Positions 25,782 through 35,494 of a stretch of 64,000 nt of DNA are shown one piece after another. The position numbers were made by a program, and so were the translations under genes. Position 1 is the stretch's first letter, and every line of letters begins with the position of its first letter. The notes below the pieces were generated by a model. The model worked only from the letters and a program-made list of their open reading frames with translations. It was not told where the DNA came from and ran no database searches. The stretch comes from Candidatus Riflebacteria bacterium HGW-Riflebacteria-2 (GTDB lineage: Bacteria; Muiribacteriota; Ozemobacteria; Ozemobacterales; Ozemobacteraceae). The stretch is from NCBI GenBank assembly GCA_002839435.1, contig PGYA01000022.1, positions 1 to 64,000 on the forward strand, in the 5' to 3' direction.

Positions 25782-28077
25782 GTTTGCCAGACTGCTTCAG
25801 AGGGATAGCTGCAGCATCAACTTTGTCAGAATCCATATCGGCGGGGCCCACCAGAGCCGGGGTTATCAAAATAACCATTTCGCCCTTTTCTTCTGCGTTA
25901 TCACGCGATTCAATCCGGCGCAACAGTCGTTTCAATATTGGTATTTTGCTGAGCAAAGGCACGGGATTACGCGTCTTATTTGATTTGGTGCGAATCAGGC
26001 CGCCAATCACAACAGTCTCTTTATCCTCAACCCGGACCATGGTCTTGATTACTCTGCGAGCGGTTCTGGGGTGCCCTTCGACCAGCGAAAGCAGTTCTGT
26101 AAGATCGACATCAACCTGCATGCTGATCTGGTTATCCTTATGAATAGTCGGTTTAATATTCAGTTTTATACCGACCTCAGAAGTCGTCCAGTTATCGCTG
26201 GTTCTTGCTGCCAATGACGCAGAGGCAATCGGCAGATATTCAGTAACAGTATTTTTGACTGGAATCTGCTCAGAGATTTCAATTGTCGCTTCTTCCTTGT
26301 CCATACAGCGGATAGTCGGATTTGCCAGAGTCTTGATCCGCGAATTCTCGCTGAATCCTTTAAAAGTTGCAGGAATGACTACTGACACAGCTTTCAGATC
26401 ACCGATATTATCTACCGCGGCCAACTGCTCGGGAAAACTTATTCCCATATTATCGAGATCGCTGCGGGAAATTTCTATCAGCTTTATATGTATGAGAGCC
26501 TGACGGGTTGGCTCAAGATCGAGCCGGCGGAAAATTGTCATCGCACGCTCAACCGAGTTTCTCGGACCAGTGACGAGTATCATGTCGGTGCGCTTGTCAT
26601 GAATGACCCGCACATTTTCTGTTTCCCCAAGCGACTCTTTTACTGTGTTAATAAGTTCTTCGGGCTTTGTATTGAGCGGCTGAAAGTATTCCCTGTGTAA
26701 GCTGGATCCAGCAGAAAGCAGCTTATTTTCAGCACCTTTCACCATGCCCACCACTAACTCAACTGCTTCACGGTCACCGGTTACGATGAAATTACCGAGA
26801 TCCTCATGCAAAGAAACCCTTCCGGAAATTTCAGTAGATAATGTCTTTTCCAGTAAAGTTTTTATCTTGTCAAATGAAATATCAACAGAAACAACCCTGA
26901 TCACTTTTCCCTCGAGGCGTCTCGACTTTTCAAGTGTCATCACCATCAGTGTCTTGTCATCGATCAGTTTCACTGTCAACTGATGAATCTTCATAAGGGT
27001 TTCAAAAGCCCTTCTGACACTTGACTTCTGCAGATAAATATCGACCCGGCTTTCCTTGATACTGTCGAGAGAAGAGTCCAGAGCTACGTTCATTTCGCCG
27101 ATCTGGCCGAGTGCTCTCAAAACATCACCCAGCGCCAGACTTGACAGGTCAGCGCCTTCAACAGTGTCTTTATCAGAAATGCGCAAAAGCGGGTTATGGA
27201 TACGGCTTACCCAAATTTCTCCGTCTTCAGAAGTAACCTGGGCTCCGGCCAATGCGGCAATCTGCTGAAGAGCCTGCATTGCATCAGATGCTGCGATATC
27301 GACATTGATACGGCCAGCAAAGATATCGCGAAAATAGATGGTCTTATTCATCTGTCTGGCAAGCTCAGACATCAGGTTACAGGCTTCAGCATCTGTTACC
27401 TTTATCCGCAGATTTTCTCCTGCTTCCGAATATAGAACGCCAGCCTCATCGGCTGAACGCAAGCCTGGCAAATATAGATTTTTTGCCGGAACCAGCTTTG
27501 TATTTTTGCTTACGCTGCTTTCCGGAGTCTCGGCAGGCGGCGCAATAAGTGTATAAGAAGAGCGTTTCTCTTTCGTTTCTATGTCTTCAGCGAACGATAG
27601 TTCAACCCCATTTGCAGTTTGCTTGGCAGTCGGCAGATAATTGCGTTTCATGAAAAATGTCGCGCGCAAAACCGGCGGCTCTTCAGAAATCTGGTTGAGT
27701 CTTACCAGTTTTACCGGACCCTGTATGAAATTTATTATAAATGGGTTTACATCGACTTTTGCCCCTAACACATCCATATAAAACAAGGGGATTGAACCTT
27801 CGCGAATCAGCTTGGTCTCTACTGCACGATCGAATGAAAGCAGGAGACGGCCGGCTCCGGAATTATTGCCAGCCGGCTCCGGTATGTATTCGACACGTCT
27901 GAATCTGCCGACCTGGCCTTGCCCATGAACGACCTTAAAACCAGCCAGGGCAAACACCAGGACCAGCATTAGAAACAGCAGCGCCAGCCGCCAGGCTTCG
28001 CTGCCATTCAGCTCTCTGTTTCTGAACTGATACATTTTCACATCTCTGTACTCGGCAGATTGATCATTATTTTTCAC
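25768..28077 (-). CDS. pilQ: Outer-membrane secretin (PilQ/GspD family)
   Basis: The 769-residue protein has a membrane-spanning signal segment (about residues 28-50), an AMIN-like N-terminal domain (about 58-165), an STN/N0 module (about 215-300), N1-type repeats and a C-terminal secretin domain (about 585-755). The secretin signature VVIGGLIRTKSNKTRNPVP followed by LLSKIPILKRLL is clear. The AMIN domain and nearby pilM favour PilQ over GspD. It forms the outer-membrane gate of the system. The start shown is a GTG; an ATG at 28035 would also leave an intact signal. It diverges from pilB. Confidence 0.9.
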   Translation of the reverse strand: MKNNDQSAEYRDVKMYQFRNRELNGSEAWRLALLFLMLVLVFALAGFKVVHGQGQVGRFRRVEYIPEPAGNNSGAGRLLLSFDRAVETKLIREGSIPLFYMDVLGAKVDVNPFIINFIQGPVKLVRLNQISEEPPVLRATFFMKRNYLPTAKQTANGVELSFAEDIETKEKRSSYTLIAPPAETPESSVSKNTKLVPAKNLYLPGLRSADEAGVLYSEAGENLRIKVTDAEACNLMSELARQMNKTIYFRDIFAGRINVDIAASDAMQALQQIAALAGAQVTSEDGEIWVSRIHNPLLRISDKDTVEGADLSSLALGDVLRALGQIGEMNVALDSSLDSIKESRVDIYLQKSSVRRAFETLMKIHQLTVKLIDDKTLMVMTLEKSRRLEGKVIRVVSVDISFDKIKTLLEKTLSTEISGRVSLHEDLGNFIVTGDREAVELVVGMVKGAENKLLSAGSSLHREYFQPLNTKPEELINTVKESLGETENVRVIHDKRTDMILVTGPRNSVERAMTIFRRLDLEPTRQALIHIKLIEISRSDLDNMGISFPEQLAAVDNIGDLKAVSVVIPATFKGFSENSRIKTLANPTIRCMDKEEATIEISEQIPVKNTVTEYLPIASASLAARTSDNWTTSEVGIKLNIKPTIHKDNQISMQVDVDLTELLSLVEGHPRTARRVIKTMVRVEDKETVVIGGLIRTKSNKTRNPVPLLSKIPILKRLLRRIESRDNAEEKGEMVILITPALVGPADMDSDKVDAAAIPLKQSGKHARN

Positions 28078-28093
28078 CTTTTACATTGATTAT

Positions 28094-28122
28094 TTAACTT
28101 TCATCATCTGCCGATGTATAGA
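28094..28122 (+). promoter_or_regulatory. Candidate promoter of the pilB operon
   Basis: TTAACT (28094-28099) and TATAGA (28117-28122) are spaced by 17 bases in the 85-base gap between the secretin and pilB. The transcript would start about 35 bases before the ATG. Confidence 0.35.
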
Positions 28123-28162
28123 CAATGACAACTCTTATCTCTATCATTCGTTCAGGAGAGCC

Positions 28163-29896
28163 ATGGCCAGACTAATTGCAGCAGGCGCCTTCAAGCGACC
28201 GCTAGAACAGATTATTGAAGAAAAATCGTTACTTGATCAGCAGACAGTTAACGCTCTAAAATCGCAGGCCAGTGCAATCGGCATTTCATTTGAAGAAGTG
28301 CTGCATGCAAGTTCAGAGCTGGCTGACGAAGTGTTTTTTCCAATACTGGCAGAGTCATACGGTCTTGAATATGACGCGACGACTGTGCCGGTAGCATTCG
28401 CCGATCTGCCTGAACGCCTGGGATCGATCTGCACGCGAGAAAAGCTATTGATATTATCTCTTGACGCAAAAGAACTTCTCGTTGCCACTTCCCAGCCCTC
28501 AAAAATTCACAATCTGCGCCCGTTGCTGGCTGCGCTTGGTTTTAACACAACATTCGTGATAACGCTTCCGCTCAAAATTGAGAGCAATTTGCCAAAAGAA
28601 GCGGTCGAGATACCCGAAAACGATCTCTATTCAGGCATCAACTCACTCGCCTCCACCCTCAAAGCTGGCGACAACGCAAGCCGTCGCAGCGAAGAACATA
28701 TCAGTGATATCAGCACCTCTCTCGACACCCCTTCTGTAGTCGAACTCGTCAACAAGATTCTGCTGCTGGCGGTCAATCAGAATGCCAGCGACATTCATGT
28801 CGAAACGACGCAAAATGGCGCTCGAATAAGATTTCGTATCGATGGTGTTCTCGCCGATCGTCTTGAACTCGACAGTCAGACAGCATCTTCTTTTGTATCC
28901 CGCCTGCTGATTATGGCCAGGCTTGATATAACCGAAAAAGTCATGCCACAGGATGGCAGTTTCAAAGTTACCTGTGATAATCGCGATGTTGAGTTCCGTA
29001 TCGCCTGTATGCCCGGCATTTATGGGCAGAATATCGTGCTGCGCCTACTCTCCGGTGCCGAGGCGGTCAAACTCGAGCTTGGCAACATTGGTATGTTAAA
29101 CGATGAATTGCGGCTGATCACAACAACCACGCGCTTTCCACACGGCATGGTGCTGGTAGCCGGACCCACCGGCAGCGGTAAATCGACGACACTCTATGGT
29201 CTGCTTGAAGCTATTGCTGACCCCAGATTAAAGTTTATAACGATTGAAGACCCGGTAGAAAGAAGAATCAACGGCGTTCAACAGGTTCAGGTCAGAGTTA
29301 ACCGTAATGAGCCAGACCGATCCCTGACCTTCGCGCGTGGCTTGCGCACAATTCTTCGTCTCGATCCAGACATCATCCTCATCGGAGAAATCCGTGATTC
29401 AGAAACAGCCCAGATCGCGATTCAAGCAAGTCTGACCGGTCACCTCGTGCTCTCGACTATTCACGCCAATTCTTCGGTCGAAACTCTGCGGCGTCTCGAG
29501 AACATGGGTGTCGATTTTCACTTGATGATGAGTTCTCTCAATCTGATTTTCGCCCAGCGCCTGCTCCGCAAGCTCTGTCTGGAGTGTCGAGTCACCCGTC
29601 CTGCCAGCGAAAGGGAAGCATCACTGCTTAAAGAACTCAGAGTCGCCAATGTTTCTGAGCCTAAAGGCTGCCCGGCCTGCATGAACATGGGTTATCGCGG
29701 CCGCACCGGCATTTTTGAATTTTTACCGATCAGCGACCAGATCAGAGATATGGTGGCGCAGCGAGGCCTCACCGAAAGCATGAACTACATACGCGAAAAC
29801 CGCCTGCGCACCCTTATGGAATCAGCACTGATAAAAGTAGCGGCCGGAGAAAGCGATTTTTCTGAATTAGAAAGGGTTTGTGGTCCTTGTCTGTAA
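28163..29896 (+). CDS. pilB: Pilus/pseudopilus assembly ATPase PilB/GspE
   Basis: The 577-residue protein is the hexameric motor that drives pilin polymerisation. It has an N-terminal MshEN-type domain (about residues 20-140), then NASDIHVE and the ATPase core. Walker A is GPTGSGKS (334-341), the Asp box ITIEDPVE lies at about 359-366, Walker B is IILIGEI (404-410) and the His box LVLSTIHANSS follows. The zinc-binding tetracysteine motif is complete (C472, C475, C503, C506), as in assembly rather than retraction ATPases. CAGGAGAG precedes the ATG. No pilT-like gene lies in the window. Confidence 0.95.
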   Translation: MARLIAAGAFKRPLEQIIEEKSLLDQQTVNALKSQASAIGISFEEVLHASSELADEVFFPILAESYGLEYDATTVPVAFADLPERLGSICTREKLLILSLDAKELLVATSQPSKIHNLRPLLAALGFNTTFVITLPLKIESNLPKEAVEIPENDLYSGINSLASTLKAGDNASRRSEEHISDISTSLDTPSVVELVNKILLLAVNQNASDIHVETTQNGARIRFRIDGVLADRLELDSQTASSFVSRLLIMARLDITEKVMPQDGSFKVTCDNRDVEFRIACMPGIYGQNIVLRLLSGAEAVKLELGNIGMLNDELRLITTTTRFPHGMVLVAGPTGSGKSTTLYGLLEAIADPRLKFITIEDPVERRINGVQQVQVRVNRNEPDRSLTFARGLRTILRLDPDIILIGEIRDSETAQIAIQASLTGHLVLSTIHANSSVETLRRLENMGVDFHLMMSSLNLIFAQRLLRKLCLECRVTRPASEREASLLKELRVANVSEPKGCPACMNMGYRGRTGIFEFLPISDQIRDMVAQRGLTESMNYIRENRLRTLMESALIKVAAGESDFSELERVCGPCL

Positions 29897-31008
29897 TTGC
29901 CAACATAACTGAATGGCTTCTGAACATCAGCAGAATATGCGTGCTGGAAATCGGCAGCAGTATTCTACGATTTGCCGATGGCGAGTTGCGACAATCAGTT
30001 GCCACAATAAAAGAATACAAAAGTTGTCGGAACCCGGTCACAAACTTTAATGCAGCCAACGATAGCATCAACTATGACAATCTTTCAGACAGTCTAAAAT
30101 CTCTCGCCGGAATGAGATATGGAATAGAAAGATATGCTGCAATCATTATTCCCGACCATCTGTTTCATTTTGGCTCTGTCAGCTTGCCGGTGGCAGCAGG
30201 CAAGGCCGGAATTCTTCCCATTATTCAACGTGATATCCAGACAAATGCACCCCTGCCATTCAATGCCTATAGTATCAGACATGAAAGTGGCAAAACACGC
30301 AACGGAAAGCTCAACATTCAGTATTGTGCTCTGCCCTTAAACACTCAGTCGGAAATCGAAAGAGCCTGCAACCGGGCGAGGATTCTTCCCGTCTCGATAC
30401 AGCCCTCATTCGCCTGTCTGCACAAGCTTCTGCATCAACATCAAAACATAAGTGAGCATGCTTACGTATTTTTGCATATAGGCAATCAGAATACCAGTAT
30501 GGGTATATATGATCAAAACGGTTTGCGAGCTGTTTTTGTCATAAACTTCGGCGTGCAGACGCTCATCTCAGCAATTGTTCAAAACACCGATAGCGACGAA
30601 GCTTCGGCTGTGCACCAGCTTTTTAATGAACCACTGCTTCTCGATGATCCTGCCGATTCGAAAGCTCAGCGCGAAATACCTGCTTTCGCTCTAATCGAAG
30701 GCCTGATTGCTGATTTCTTACAGCAGGTATATGGCCAGCTGCTGCTTTTCAATTCTGAAAATCCGGAAGAAACCGGATATTCAAGTATTATCATCAGCGG
30801 CGGCGGCGCTCTGATAAAAAATTTCGACCGTCTTGTCGCTTATAACCTCGGCATTTCCAGCGTAAAACTGAGTGACGAACTTGAGCATGTTCGACTGGCA
30901 ACTGCCATGCCCGAAGCGGAAAGCCTGGAAACCATAGCCCCTTTACTCGGCAATCTCAGTCTTCAACCAGTAAACAGAAATCGTTTCGACCGGGTGATGG
31001 CAGCATGA
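29878..31008 (+). CDS. pilM: PilM-like actin-fold assembly protein
   Basis: The start is uncertain. TTG at 29878 overlaps pilB by 19 bases and is kept here; TTG at 29887 is equally possible. The 376-residue protein shows the actin-like ATPase pattern of PilM: VLEIGSSILRF near the N-terminus, HIGNQNTSMGIYDQNG in the second half and IIISGGGALIKN near residue 315. It should sit on the cytosolic side and bind the N-terminal tail of PilN. GspL would carry a membrane helix in the same chain; none is seen here, so the system is of the type IV pilus PilM/PilN kind. Confidence 0.85.
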   Translation: MWSLSVIANITEWLLNISRICVLEIGSSILRFADGELRQSVATIKEYKSCRNPVTNFNAANDSINYDNLSDSLKSLAGMRYGIERYAAIIIPDHLFHFGSVSLPVAAGKAGILPIIQRDIQTNAPLPFNAYSIRHESGKTRNGKLNIQYCALPLNTQSEIERACNRARILPVSIQPSFACLHKLLHQHQNISEHAYVFLHIGNQNTSMGIYDQNGLRAVFVINFGVQTLISAIVQNTDSDEASAVHQLFNEPLLLDDPADSKAQREIPAFALIEGLIADFLQQVYGQLLLFNSENPEETGYSSIIISGGGALIKNFDRLVAYNLGISSVKLSDELEHVRLATAMPEAESLETIAPLLGNLSLQPVNRNRFDRVMAA

Positions 31009-31595
31009 CCAACGCATTTGAATTCATACCGGCAAATAGTCTCAAATTGCGACAACCTCGCCTGTCACTGGCATTTTTTCTGGTGACCGCTACCTGCTTT
31101 CTGCTGGGCATCTTCGCCATGAATAAATATACCGAAAGCCTCGAACAGTCTTACCAGGAAACCAGCGCCCGCCTTGAAAAAGAAACCATGACATTTATCC
31201 AGAGAGCTACGAATATGCTGCCTGATTCTTCTGCCCTCGACTCTGTAATCAACAGAACCCGCCTGCATAATCTGGCAATTGGTGGCAAAAACAGCGTCTG
31301 GACGAAACTTTTCAACACTCTCGACCTTGCCCTGCCAGAAGACTCGGTGATTCTGACAATCAATAATCCCAAAAGCGGTAAAGCGGTTTTTGCCGCAGAA
31401 GACCGCCAGTTTAGAATCAGAATCGCACTCACCGGCATAGAGGCAGCAAATGATATCTATGCCAGACTCGCGTCCCTGCAGGAAATCGAGTCTCTGAGCT
31501 TCACTCCGCGTGGCGAAATGAAACAGGAAGGCAGACAAAGCCTGAACGTCGATCTCGAATTCAATTTCAACGAAACTTATGCAACAACACCATAA
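31005..31595 (+). CDS. pilN: PilN-like inner-membrane assembly protein
   Basis: The 196-residue bitopic protein starts with a short cytosolic tail containing FEFIPAN, close to the conserved PilN motif that docks on PilM. One membrane helix (about residues 20-40), a coiled coil (about 43-75) and a ferredoxin-like periplasmic domain follow, including LALPEDSVILTINNP and the RIALTGIEAANDIYARLASL strand-helix unit. It overlaps pilM by four bases (ATGA) and the next gene by 17 bases. Confidence 0.85.
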   Translation: MTNAFEFIPANSLKLRQPRLSLAFFLVTATCFLLGIFAMNKYTESLEQSYQETSARLEKETMTFIQRATNMLPDSSALDSVINRTRLHNLAIGGKNSVWTKLFNTLDLALPEDSVILTINNPKSGKAVFAAEDRQFRIRIALTGIEAANDIYARLASLQEIESLSFTPRGEMKQEGRQSLNVDLEFNFNETYATTP

Positions 31596-32145
31596 AAACA
31601 CTATTCTCCTGCTGCTTTCATGGACAGGCATCCTCGTGCTTGCAATCGCCGGGCTTGCGAGATTGCCGGCCATATGGAAAGAAAGCTCGAGACTTTCACG
31701 ACTTTCGGCTGAACTCACCGATACCAGAGAGCGCGAAAACCGCATGAACGACTTTATAGAGAACATAAGAACGCAAGCGGCAAGTATAACTTCAGAAATT
31801 TCTGCGCGTAACCAGATAATCGACAATGCCTCTTTCACACGCCTTGGATCTACTGATATCAGCCAGTTTATCGACGAACTGCCCGAACTGTTTTCTGCAG
31901 CCGGCGTCAAGGTTACGAATCTTGGCTATCAGGCCCGAGAAACTATCGAAAACTTCATTGATCTGCCTTTTGTAGCTCATATCCAGTGCAACTACCCTGG
32001 CATGCGCCGCATGCTGCATGCTCTTGAAACACATCAGGCCGGGATAAATATTGAGCAGCTTGAATTCGTAAACCTCGATGATGACCAGCATCTGACAAAA
32101 CTACGACTGTTATGTCGGGTAAGGTTCAAATCTGTTGGACAATAA
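31579..32145 (+). CDS. pilO: PilO-like inner-membrane assembly protein
   Basis: The 188-residue protein has one N-terminal membrane helix (about residues 9-27), a coiled coil (30-75) and a periplasmic domain with FIDELPELFSAAGVKVTNLG and YPGMRRMLHALETHQAGINI. That last segment resembles the PilO ferredoxin-like fold, in which the helix after Y-P-G positions the short peptide that selects the residue. It is expected to dimerise with PilN. It overlaps pilN and the following gene, so the trio is tightly coupled. Confidence 0.82.
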   Translation: MQQHHKNTILLLLSWTGILVLAIAGLARLPAIWKESSRLSRLSAELTDTRERENRMNDFIENIRTQAASITSEISARNQIIDNASFTRLGSTDISQFIDELPELFSAAGVKVTNLGYQARETIENFIDLPFVAHIQCNYPGMRRMLHALETHQAGINIEQLEFVNLDDDQHLTKLRLLCRVRFKSVGQ

Positions 32146-32905
32146 CAAAGACAAAAGTAAACGAGTGGTGGTCGGAGCCCTGATCCTGTTTATACTGATC
32201 GGGCTCAACCTGCTTGTGCGATACAACCGAGCCTCTGGCCCGGCGCAGACGCCGCCAATCTCTGCGACTCCGCCTGCAGCTGTTACCTCAGGCACGCCAT
32301 CTTCCCTGCAAAGTAAAACTGTCGCACAGCCAGCAAGTCAAGCGAATCCGACCAATGCGGCAACCGGTAACGACGTGCTGATTCCTGCCGGCGCGCAGCA
32401 GATGGCAATAATAAACAGTCGGCTCGATAAAATGTGGCAGGATCTCAGAAATCTTGCAATGCCGCTGCCGCCTCCCGACCTTGTTATTGAGTTGAACCTG
32501 TCTGATTATGACAGGTTTCGCTGGAAACTTGCCCTTCCGATTGCAAGCGAGGCGCCTGTAATTGAACCAGCGAGTGAAATTGCTACTCCCACTGTTACCA
32601 AAGCAATAGAAGTCCTCGCTGTTTTCAGGGTGAAAGGACGAAACAAATACCTGGTAAGAGAAGACGAAAGGGCTTTTCTGGTAAACGAAGGCGAAGAAAC
32701 TCGTCCTGACAGCATTGTCGTGGAAAAGACTGGCGAAGACAGTTATCATGTATTTGACAGCGGCGGTTCGACCCACGATCTCACGCTCAAAAAACCAACA
32801 GAAGACAATGTTGGCCGCGCAATAAATGTTTTGCTGGGCAAAGACTCTAAACAGACCAGCTATGATTTGATAACGACTGATGTTGCATCTATAACCGAAC
32901 GCTAG
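32135..32905 (+). CDS. Bitopic PilP/GspC-like protein
   Basis: The 256-residue protein starts at a TTG overlapping pilO by 11 bases. It has an N-terminal membrane helix (about residues 10-27), a long Pro/Ala/Ser/Thr-rich linker (about 30-75) and two small strand-rich segments. The C-terminal one, VFRVKGRNKYLVREDERAFL and SYHVFDSGGSTHDLTL, resembles the HR domain of PilP/GspC that touches the secretin periplasmic domains. There is no lipobox, unlike typical PilP lipoproteins, so GspC-like topology fits better. The assignment rests mainly on position between pilO and pilC. Confidence 0.65.
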   Translation: MDNNKDKSKRVVVGALILFILIGLNLLVRYNRASGPAQTPPISATPPAAVTSGTPSSLQSKTVAQPASQANPTNAATGNDVLIPAGAQQMAIINSRLDKMWQDLRNLAMPLPPPDLVIELNLSDYDRFRWKLALPIASEAPVIEPASEIATPTVTKAIEVLAVFRVKGRNKYLVREDERAFLVNEGEETRPDSIVVEKTGEDSYHVFDSGGSTHDLTLKKPTEDNVGRAINVLLGKDSKQTSYDLITTDVASITER

Positions 32906-32933
32906 AATTCATTATAAAAGGTAACTTTGCGGT

Positions 32934-34139
32934 ATGAAAAATTTCCGGGTAAAGATCCAAAACAGCGACGGGTCTTCTGACTATATCGATGTCAAAGCTG
33001 AATCAGCACGCGAAGCAGTCGATCTGGCCGGAAGTCGTGGATACAACGCTATCGAAGCAGCACCCGACGAAATCAAAGCAGCCACCTCCTCCGGGCGCGT
33101 TCCAGATAGCGAACTTTATCACTTTACCAGGCTTTTCGCGACCCTGACGCGCGCGGGGATTCCCATACTCGAAACCTTCGAACTGCTGGTCAGCCGAGTC
33201 GACAACCAGAATCTCAAGACGGCCCTGCGCGACATTTTTAACAGTGTAAACGACGGCAACGGGATCAGAGACTCATTTGAAAAGCATCCGCAGATTTTTG
33301 ACAAATCATATCTGCAGCTTATAGAAGTCGGCGAAGAGTCTGGAAAACTGCCGCAGGTGCTCGAGCGTCTGACGGTGCTGCTGCGCAAACGCATTCAGCT
33401 GCGCGGTATGATAATCAAGGCCCTTACCTACCCGGTTCTGGTTATGGTTTTATCATTCGTCGTTGTCGTTGCGATACTGATTAAAATTGTGCCGAGATTC
33501 AAAGATATTTATTCGCGTTTTGGCGGCGAACTGCCAGCTATAACAAGATTTACTCTCAAATGCAGCGATATCTTGATCAACTATTTTCCGTTACTCGCTG
33601 GTCTTTTCGTTCTCTGCACCGGCTTGCTCTATGCTGGCAAAAAAACGACAGCAGGCAAGGCTATTTATGACCGTGTTGTCCTGAGTCTGCCGCTTTTCGG
33701 TCAGATGTTTCATACCTATGAAATTGCCGGGTTTTCCAAAAGTTTTTCGATGCTGGTGCACAGCGGTATCACCGTAACCAGTGCGCTCGAACTGATCAGC
33801 CAGACAGTTGATCGAGTGCCAGTTAAAAAGGCTGTATCCGCCGCTAACGACAAAATCAGAACCGGTCAGCCGATCGCAGAAAGCTTCGACAGCCAGTTGC
33901 CATGGTTGCCAGAGCTTCTCAATCGGATGGTAGCGGTAGGTGAGCGTAGTGGTAACCTGCCCGAAATGCTCGATCACGTCGCAGATTTCTACGAAGAAGA
34001 ATTTAACAGCAAGGTCGAAACCCTGGCTTCACTTATTGAACCAGTGCTCATAGTTTTTCTCGGTGTGATAATCGGTGGAATCGTCGTTTCGCTTTATCTG
34101 CCGATATTTGGCATGGCCCGCCTGATTTCACAAAGGTAA
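32934..34139 (+). CDS. pilC: Inner-membrane platform protein PilC/GspF
   Basis: The 401-residue protein is the polytopic platform coupling the ATPase to pilin assembly. It has a short N-terminal soluble segment and two T2SSF domains: the first with FTRLFATLTRAGIPILETFELL and GIRDSFEKHPQIFDKSYLQL, the second with FSKSFSMLVHSGITVTSALEL and NRMVAVGERSGNLPEML. Membrane helices lie at about residues 165-190, 210-230 and 370-392. The sequence is intact and of normal length. It follows the PilP-like gene by 28 bases. Confidence 0.95.
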   Translation: MKNFRVKIQNSDGSSDYIDVKAESAREAVDLAGSRGYNAIEAAPDEIKAATSSGRVPDSELYHFTRLFATLTRAGIPILETFELLVSRVDNQNLKTALRDIFNSVNDGNGIRDSFEKHPQIFDKSYLQLIEVGEESGKLPQVLERLTVLLRKRIQLRGMIIKALTYPVLVMVLSFVVVVAILIKIVPRFKDIYSRFGGELPAITRFTLKCSDILINYFPLLAGLFVLCTGLLYAGKKTTAGKAIYDRVVLSLPLFGQMFHTYEIAGFSKSFSMLVHSGITVTSALELISQTVDRVPVKKAVSAANDKIRTGQPIAESFDSQLPWLPELLNRMVAVGERSGNLPEMLDHVADFYEEEFNSKVETLASLIEPVLIVFLGVIIGGIVVSLYLPIFGMARLISQR

Positions 34140-34145
34140 TCACTT

Positions 34146-35474
34146 ATGGAAGTCCTCGATATCTTCAAGCTCATACGCACGCGCAAACCGGCGCTGGTAA
34201 AGCATGCTATGCAGGCCTGGGAAAGAGATCACAGCGGACAGGTCGAAGTCCTCATTGAGACAATCAAGCTTGCAGATGCCGAGTTGATAGAAACCGCTTT
34301 GCTGCTGGCAGCAAAATATCACCCGGAAGCCTGTGCCGCCGAAATTTGCACCCTGCTGGCAAACCCCGAGGCCAGGGTGCGCCGACTCGCCGTACAGGCA
34401 ATCAACATCAGAATGGCTAAAGCATGCTCGCAGCCGCTATCCAAACTGCTGGCCGACGAAACTGATGTTTTTGTGCTCGCTTCTGCCGCCAACGCTGCCG
34501 CCGAACTTCATCTCGACGTAGAATGCCTTAAACCTGCCCTCAGGCACACCGATATCAGAGTAAGAGCCAATGCTGTCAGAGCCGTTGCCAGGTGCTGCCC
34601 CGCCCGCATTCAGGAACTGCTCGAACCCATGTTGCAGGACAAAGCATTGCGGGTGCAGAATGAGGCTCTAAGGGCACTGGCTCAATTTGTTCCCGAAAAA
34701 GATCTCGAACAGCTCATCAGCCGGCGCATGCAATCCGACAATCCGTCAGTCCGAGCTGCAACCGCTTTTATAGCTGGAGAACTGCCGATTTCCATGCGCA
34801 TGCCCTTTTTGCTGGAAGCTTTGAGCGACAAAGATGCAAGGGTAGTCAGCAACGCGACGCGTTCTCTGTGCAAAATTCATGACCCGGCTGGACTCAGAGC
34901 CGTAATCAGCACCTATTTCAATGTTGCTGAAAAAAGCCTGGCCAGCGCTCTCCTCAGGCAACTCAATCCAGAAGACAGCTACATCTTCGTCGAACTGGCT
35001 GAAAGCGCCGGGAAACCCGGCAAACTTGAACCTGAACTGCTGATGCGAATAATTGCTGCTGCTCTACATTTTAACGACTGGGAAAGATTACTGCCATGGC
35101 TTATGGCAGCTGTTGATCACGACAACTGCGATGTGCGACTTGCGGCTCTACAGGTGGTAATGCAAAAAATTAATTTTTTCAGCAGCAATATTGACCGTAT
35201 GGTGGAAAAAGCTCGGCGCAGCGGCAACAGCCAGGAGATTGCCCTGTCGCATTTCATCCGCTGGAAATCAGGTGATCTTGCAGAACTCGAAGCTCTGAAA
35301 GAAATGCTCTTCTCGGGTCGCAAAGCTGATATTGCTGCAGTCAGTGATCTATTCAACCAGGAGAACAGTATTCTTACCCGAAAAATTCTTGAAGAAGCCG
35401 GTAAACGCGGCATATATATTGCTGACAGGGACACCGTTTTACCGCCCAGACCAATTAAACTGCCAGAGTCCTAA
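34146..35474 (+). CDS. HEAT-repeat protein at the end of the pil operon
   Basis: The 442-residue protein lies six bases behind pilC. It is built of helical repeats of about 31 residues with the HEAT pattern, such as ARVRRLAVQAIN, IRVRANAVRAVARC, LRVQNEALRALAQF and ARVVSNATRSLCKI, covering residues about 65-340. It has no signal peptide or membrane helix, so it is probably a cytosolic scaffold, perhaps for PilB or PilM. No enzyme motif is visible. HEAT-type proteins are not part of the standard assembly set. Confidence 0.8.
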   Translation: MEVLDIFKLIRTRKPALVKHAMQAWERDHSGQVEVLIETIKLADAELIETALLLAAKYHPEACAAEICTLLANPEARVRRLAVQAINIRMAKACSQPLSKLLADETDVFVLASAANAAAELHLDVECLKPALRHTDIRVRANAVRAVARCCPARIQELLEPMLQDKALRVQNEALRALAQFVPEKDLEQLISRRMQSDNPSVRAATAFIAGELPISMRMPFLLEALSDKDARVVSNATRSLCKIHDPAGLRAVISTYFNVAEKSLASALLRQLNPEDSYIFVELAESAGKPGKLEPELLMRIIAAALHFNDWERLLPWLMAAVDHDNCDVRLAALQVVMQKINFFSSNIDRMVEKARRSGNSQEIALSHFIRWKSGDLAELEALKEMLFSGRKADIAAVSDLFNQENSILTRKILEEAGKRGIYIADRDTVLPPRPIKLPES

Positions 35475-35494
35475 AAGCAGTTCTCAGACCGCGC

